Translations under genes and position numbers: made by a program
Shown: in pieces, positions 60,572-64,000 of the stretch
Layout: every line of letters begins with the position of its first letter
Position numbering within the stretch: position 1 is the stretch's first letter
Assembly: GCA_965267775.1 (NCBI GenBank)
Contig: OZ254140.1
Coordinates: 434,001 to 498,000, forward strand
Reading direction: 5' to 3'
Source: Planktophila sp965267775
Lineage (GTDB): Bacteria > Actinomycetota > Actinomycetes > Nanopelagicales > Nanopelagicaceae
Length of the DNA: 64,000 bases
Notes under the pieces: model-generated
The model's database searches: none
Told to the model about the DNA's origin: nothing
The model's input: only the letters and a program-made list of their open reading frames with translations

Positions 60572-61883
60572 GATCAATTCCATCTAAATCTGATTCAAAT
60601 GATTCGAATTCATTAATGGCCCAGGATTGTCCTAGAGTTTTCGCCCGCAGAATCAGACTTTGAAAAACTATGCTCGCCACTCCAACGTGTACAGCATTTC
60701 CAATTTGCTTATAAGAGAGGGCGTCCCTTTGAGGTCCGAATTTGAAGTTCTTTGGAAAACCCTGCAAGGCTTTTGCCTCAGAGACATTTATAAACCTCTT
60801 TTCCCAGCCGAGCACCGGTGTTTGAGCCATAGCAACAAAAGTAGGTACATAGCTTGGAGCTTTTACGCGTACACCGCTTGGGCGAAACTGGATCAAACAT
60901 TTATGAACATTCCTATGCTCTTGTGCTTGCCATTCAAACTTTCGATAAGAAGGGATTAGTTTATCGAGTTCTGAATCTTTTCTCCAGGCATCAATCCAAT
61001 TTTTGTTTCTTGTATAAAAGTCGATGTTCCTCTCGATCAGTGTCCTTTTCCAGTCAGGCAAAGAACTAGCCAATCTAATCTGCGACCTCGGTTTCCAATA
61101 TTCCGTCCAAAGTGGAAAACCCGGAAGTGATGAGTTGTTGTATTCTCTATGTAAGTGAACAAAATTGTTCCAGATCCTTAATGCAAGTTCCTGTTCGGCT
61201 GATATTGGCGTACCTTCTCGGGCGATGCTTGACTTCGATACATTTGCATCTAAATAGGATTCGAGATCCCAAAGCTTCGGATCATTCTCCGTGAAGGGAT
61301 GACGTGGTAGCAGAGGTTTAATATGGCTGTTTTTCTCAGCTGCAGAAACATTCATGCGTACGGCACCTATAAAGATCCTCTCTCGATGTTGAGGCGATCC
61401 GCCGAGTTTCTCAGGTATTTCATGTGGAGATAAAATTGTTGGTTCATCACTCACTACATAACCAAGTTCTCTGAGCAGTCGAATCATCACTTTGTAGTCG
61501 TTAATATGCTTAGGGCCAATAAGATTTCTAACATTTTCAAGAAGAATTAGTTCAGGCTTTTTAGTTTCTACGATTCGAAGAATGTCATAAAAGAGTGTTC
61601 CACGAACCTCGGCTACTCCGTGCTGGTTTCCTGATTTTGAGAAGGGCTGACAAGGGAAGCCACCAGTTAAGACATTATGTCGAGGGACGCGGACAGGCCC
61701 TGAAGTTAACTTAGTTATATCCCCGCTGATAAAACTCTCGTCTCCCTTAAGCCAGTTCCGTGCGTAAACCTGTCTAGCGAAAGGATCTATCTCAGAGACA
61801 AAAATTGGTTCGCCACCAAATTTTGATAGGGCGGCATGAAATCCCCCAATTCCGGCAAAAAGGTCTGCAAATGCGAATGACAT
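60558..61883 (-). CDS. DNA cytosine-5 methyltransferase
   Basis: A 441-residue C5-cytosine methylase. Motif I FADLFAGIGG (residues 5-14), motif IV GGFPCQPFS with the catalytic Cys78, motif VI LLENVRN, motif VIII QHRER, motif X KQIGNAVHVGVA. The region between VIII and X (residues 200-360) is the target-recognition part and is unusually long. It probably protects host DNA from the convergent nuclease operon. I chose ATG at 61883 over an upstream TTG at 61889. Confidence 0.93.
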   Translation of the reverse strand: MSFAFADLFAGIGGFHAALSKFGGEPIFVSEIDPFARQVYARNWLKGDESFISGDITKLTSGPVRVPRHNVLTGGFPCQPFSKSGNQHGVAEVRGTLFYDILRIVETKKPELILLENVRNLIGPKHINDYKVMIRLLRELGYVVSDEPTILSPHEIPEKLGGSPQHRERIFIGAVRMNVSAAEKNSHIKPLLPRHPFTENDPKLWDLESYLDANVSKSSIAREGTPISAEQELALRIWNNFVHLHREYNNSSLPGFPLWTEYWKPRSQIRLASSLPDWKRTLIERNIDFYTRNKNWIDAWRKDSELDKLIPSYRKFEWQAQEHRNVHKCLIQFRPSGVRVKAPSYVPTFVAMAQTPVLGWEKRFINVSEAKALQGFPKNFKFGPQRDALSYKQIGNAVHVGVASIVFQSLILRAKTLGQSWAINEFESFESDLDGIDLNPF

Positions 61884-62031
61884 AAGCAAAGCTTACTGGT
61901 TCAACCTGACAATTTAATGGCACTTGCCACAATGGACTTATTTGATCCCGAATAGGCCTAAGTGGATGCCTGGGATTACTCTAAGTTCAGTTATTTCTAG
62001 GATTTACTACTCTCAGTAAAGGTGTGTTGCC

Positions 62032-63987
62032 GTGGATTTCAATGAAAGCACCTCTTCGGAGATCTCTGCACTCCAACCGGCAGATTACGTCTCACGCGCA
62101 ACAGAATGTATGCAAGCGCGGTTCTCTCACTTCATAGTGACGCCAGAGCAAATCGAAGCCTGGGGAATTGGTTTCAATTGGATTCACAGGATCGCTACTG
62201 CTACTTCAAAAATCAATCCAAACTGGAAATTCCATCCGGAGTTCTCGGCACCTCTGATTTCTGGAAGACCAGACTTGGTTATCGATACAGGCACTCATCT
62301 AGTGGTGGTTGAAATGAAAACAGGATTTAAAGTCTCGAAGAGCGCGGGAGAGAAGCAAGTTCTAAATTATTGTGACGACATTTGGGGAAAGATAAAGATT
62401 GGTCGATCACGCATTGTCATCCCCGTCCTTCTGAAGGATAAAAATAAAAAAGTCGAGATTTTCACATGGACATCCAAGATCGATTACCCGTCGAATGTTC
62501 TCAACCTATCTGTCGAAAGCCTCATTTCATTACTTTCACAGATTAGCCAAGAAGCACCTGCATCATTGGCTTTCACGGGTGAAAACTCTTCTCTACTGAA
62601 GTATTCACCTAGGCCTTCTGTCGTAGAGGCTGCGACTTCATTGGTTGCTGCGCTTGACGATAGAAATATTGTTACGGGACTTGCATCTAACCAAGAGCTA
62701 GAGAGATTGATCGATGACGTTAATAAATTGGTTCGCAAAACTCGTGATGAGCGCGGTCATCAGATTATTGTCATCTCAGGATCGCCAGGATCTGGAAAAA
62801 CACTGATTGGTTTAAGAATTGCTCATGACCGAAGAGTTCAAAAAATGCTGGGAGAAAACGTCGGAACACCTTTGTACTTAACCGGCAATGGTCCATTGGT
62901 CGAAGTTTTAATCGAAAGTCTCGCTCGTGATGAAGTGCGAAGACTGGGAACAACTAAGTCAAAGTCGATTTCAAATGCAAGCACAAAAGTCCGATTAATC
63001 CATGGAATTACCGAGAAGAAATTCGGAATCGAAAGCAATGTCATTGTTTTCGATGAAGGGCAACGCATCTGGACAGAGTCACATATGCAATTCAAGAAGA
63101 AGTCAGAATCGGTGGGTTCGGAAGCTTATGAGATTCTCACTTATTTGGAAGCATTACCCTGGGCAATTGCGATCGTACTTCTTGGAGAAGGTCAGGAAAT
63201 CAATACTGGCGAAGAGGGCTTAGCCACTTGGCTGAATGCAATCGTTAAGCGCAACAATGAAGGTGCCATTTCTTGGCAGTTAGCGGCTCCGAAAATTCCG
63301 ACCAGTTACTTAGGTCAACCTGCTTTCTCCGAGGTTAAAGATTTCCACCTAGTTGCCAATCAAAGAACAGATAATGCGGCGAATGTGTCTGATTGGGTGT
63401 CTGAACTCTTGAAGGGTGAATTTAAGAGGGCCAATGAAGTGAGAAATACTTTTGAGAAGTTTCCGATTTATTTCACACGTGATTTGTCAATAGCAAAAAA
63501 TTGGTTGCGTGAAAACGCGGAGGCTAACCAAAGTTATGGACTAGTGGCATCCTCTAAGTCAAAGAGGCTAATTAATTATGGTTTAGATCCAGCTGCAGAC
63601 GCCAACCGTTCTTTCAATTGGGCAAGTTGGTACTTGAATGAGTTACCTGATTTGAATACATCTAAATCCCTTGAGGTTGCTGCCACAGAGTATAAATGTC
63701 AGGGCCTTGAATTAGATTGGGTAGGAGTCTGCTGGTCATGGGATTTGATCATGTCCAGTAATAAAATTGAAGCCCGAACTCTCGATTCTGGGAAGGCTAA
63801 ATGGAAGAAGACGGGAAAGAAGTCAAGCTACCAGATTAACGCCTACCGAGTGTTGCTTACTAGGGCCCGAAAGGGAATGATAATTTGGATTCCGAGAGGC
63901 GTCGAGGAAGATCCAAGTAGATCGATAACTGAGATGAATACGGTCGCTCAATCACTACAAGAAGCAGGACTAATCGAATTGAAGTAG
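62032..63987 (+). CDS. Nuclease-ATPase fusion (PD-(D/E)XK plus DUF2075-like)
   Basis: A 651-residue fusion. Residues 60-130 form a nuclease-type core with SGRPDLVID (Asp81) and VVVEMKTG (Glu94, Lys96). Residues 240-640 are a Schlafen-3/DUF2075-like superfamily I ATPase: Walker A SGSPGSGKT (250-257), Walker B VIVFDEGQR and the motif-VI-like AYRVLLTRARKGMIIWIP. Such proteins are common in phage-defence islands. GTG start with AAAGGTG upstream. The methyltransferase is divergent, so the two share a 148-base promoter gap. Confidence 0.85.
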   Translation: MDFNESTSSEISALQPADYVSRATECMQARFSHFIVTPEQIEAWGIGFNWIHRIATATSKINPNWKFHPEFSAPLISGRPDLVIDTGTHLVVVEMKTGFKVSKSAGEKQVLNYCDDIWGKIKIGRSRIVIPVLLKDKNKKVEIFTWTSKIDYPSNVLNLSVESLISLLSQISQEAPASLAFTGENSSLLKYSPRPSVVEAATSLVAALDDRNIVTGLASNQELERLIDDVNKLVRKTRDERGHQIIVISGSPGSGKTLIGLRIAHDRRVQKMLGENVGTPLYLTGNGPLVEVLIESLARDEVRRLGTTKSKSISNASTKVRLIHGITEKKFGIESNVIVFDEGQRIWTESHMQFKKKSESVGSEAYEILTYLEALPWAIAIVLLGEGQEINTGEEGLATWLNAIVKRNNEGAISWQLAAPKIPTSYLGQPAFSEVKDFHLVANQRTDNAANVSDWVSELLKGEFKRANEVRNTFEKFPIYFTRDLSIAKNWLRENAEANQSYGLVASSKSKRLINYGLDPAADANRSFNWASWYLNELPDLNTSKSLEVAATEYKCQGLELDWVGVCWSWDLIMSSNKIEARTLDSGKAKWKKTGKKSSYQINAYRVLLTRARKGMIIWIPRGVEEDPSRSITEMNTVAQSLQEAGLIELK

Positions 63988-64000
63988 GGCAAGATGATTG

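Overview
The window looks like a chromosomal stretch of a streamlined, moderate-GC actinobacterium. The best fit is a freshwater 'Ca. Nanopelagicales' (acI, Planktophila-like) relative; this is inference. Supporting signs are actinobacterial gene order (nadD-rsfS-GpgP-like phosphatase; comEA-comEC-holA-rpsT-lepA-hemW-hrcA-dnaJ-rsmE-phoH-ybeY-corC; an FAH-family gene before gltX), many start-codon-proximal -10 hexamers typical of leaderless actinobacterial transcripts, a mycobacterial-type LexA box, and a secreted protein ending in a Cys/Lys tail that I associate with acI secreted proteins.

Layout. (1) 1-25 kb, dense core: electron-transfer flavoprotein etfB (cut by the left edge) and etfA; a cysteine desulfurase coupled to mnmA (tRNA 2-thiolation) and ligA; a tiny membrane protein, nadD, rsfS, histidine phosphatase; tRNA-Ala; leuS; the competence genes comEA/comEC; then holA, rpsT, lepA, hemW, a shortened hrcA, dnaJ, rsmE, phoH, ybeY, corC, a deaminase-like remnant, an FAH hydrolase and gltX; then tRNA-Gln and tRNA-Glu. 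(2) 25-41 kb, metabolism, membrane and surface: an acetyl-CoA hydrolase/transferase, small membrane proteins, two adjacent subtilisin-family secreted proteins (one of 1828 residues with three tandem modules of about 298 residues), an esterase, a large secreted protein and a LemA pair. (3) 40.8-55.4 kb, accessory: many unrecognised genes, a minus-strand run of very small Cys-rich proteins, three copies of a pseudoknotted RNA element, an HD phosphohydrolase, a sigma-like protein, a VWA/phosphatase/deacetylase operon, a GIY-YIG-like protein, a LexA box, a TPR protein and a pseudogene. (4) 55.5-64 kb, defence island: MORC/MutL-like GHKL ATPase, Z1 ATPase and DUF4420-like PD-(D/E)XK nuclease in one overlapping operon, a convergent cytosine-C5 methyltransferase, and a nuclease-ATPase (DUF2075-like) fusion. 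The island looks AT-richer than the core and may continue past the right edge.

The most novel signal is the trio of RNA elements at 42697-42792, 43497-43609 and 43925-44057. They share two hairpins and a loop-to-upstream pseudoknot whose paired bases differ between copies but stay complementary. They appear to lie in leaders or intercistronic gaps of minus-strand genes, so a cis-regulatory role is plausible. Second is the MORC-Z1-nuclease-methylase module.
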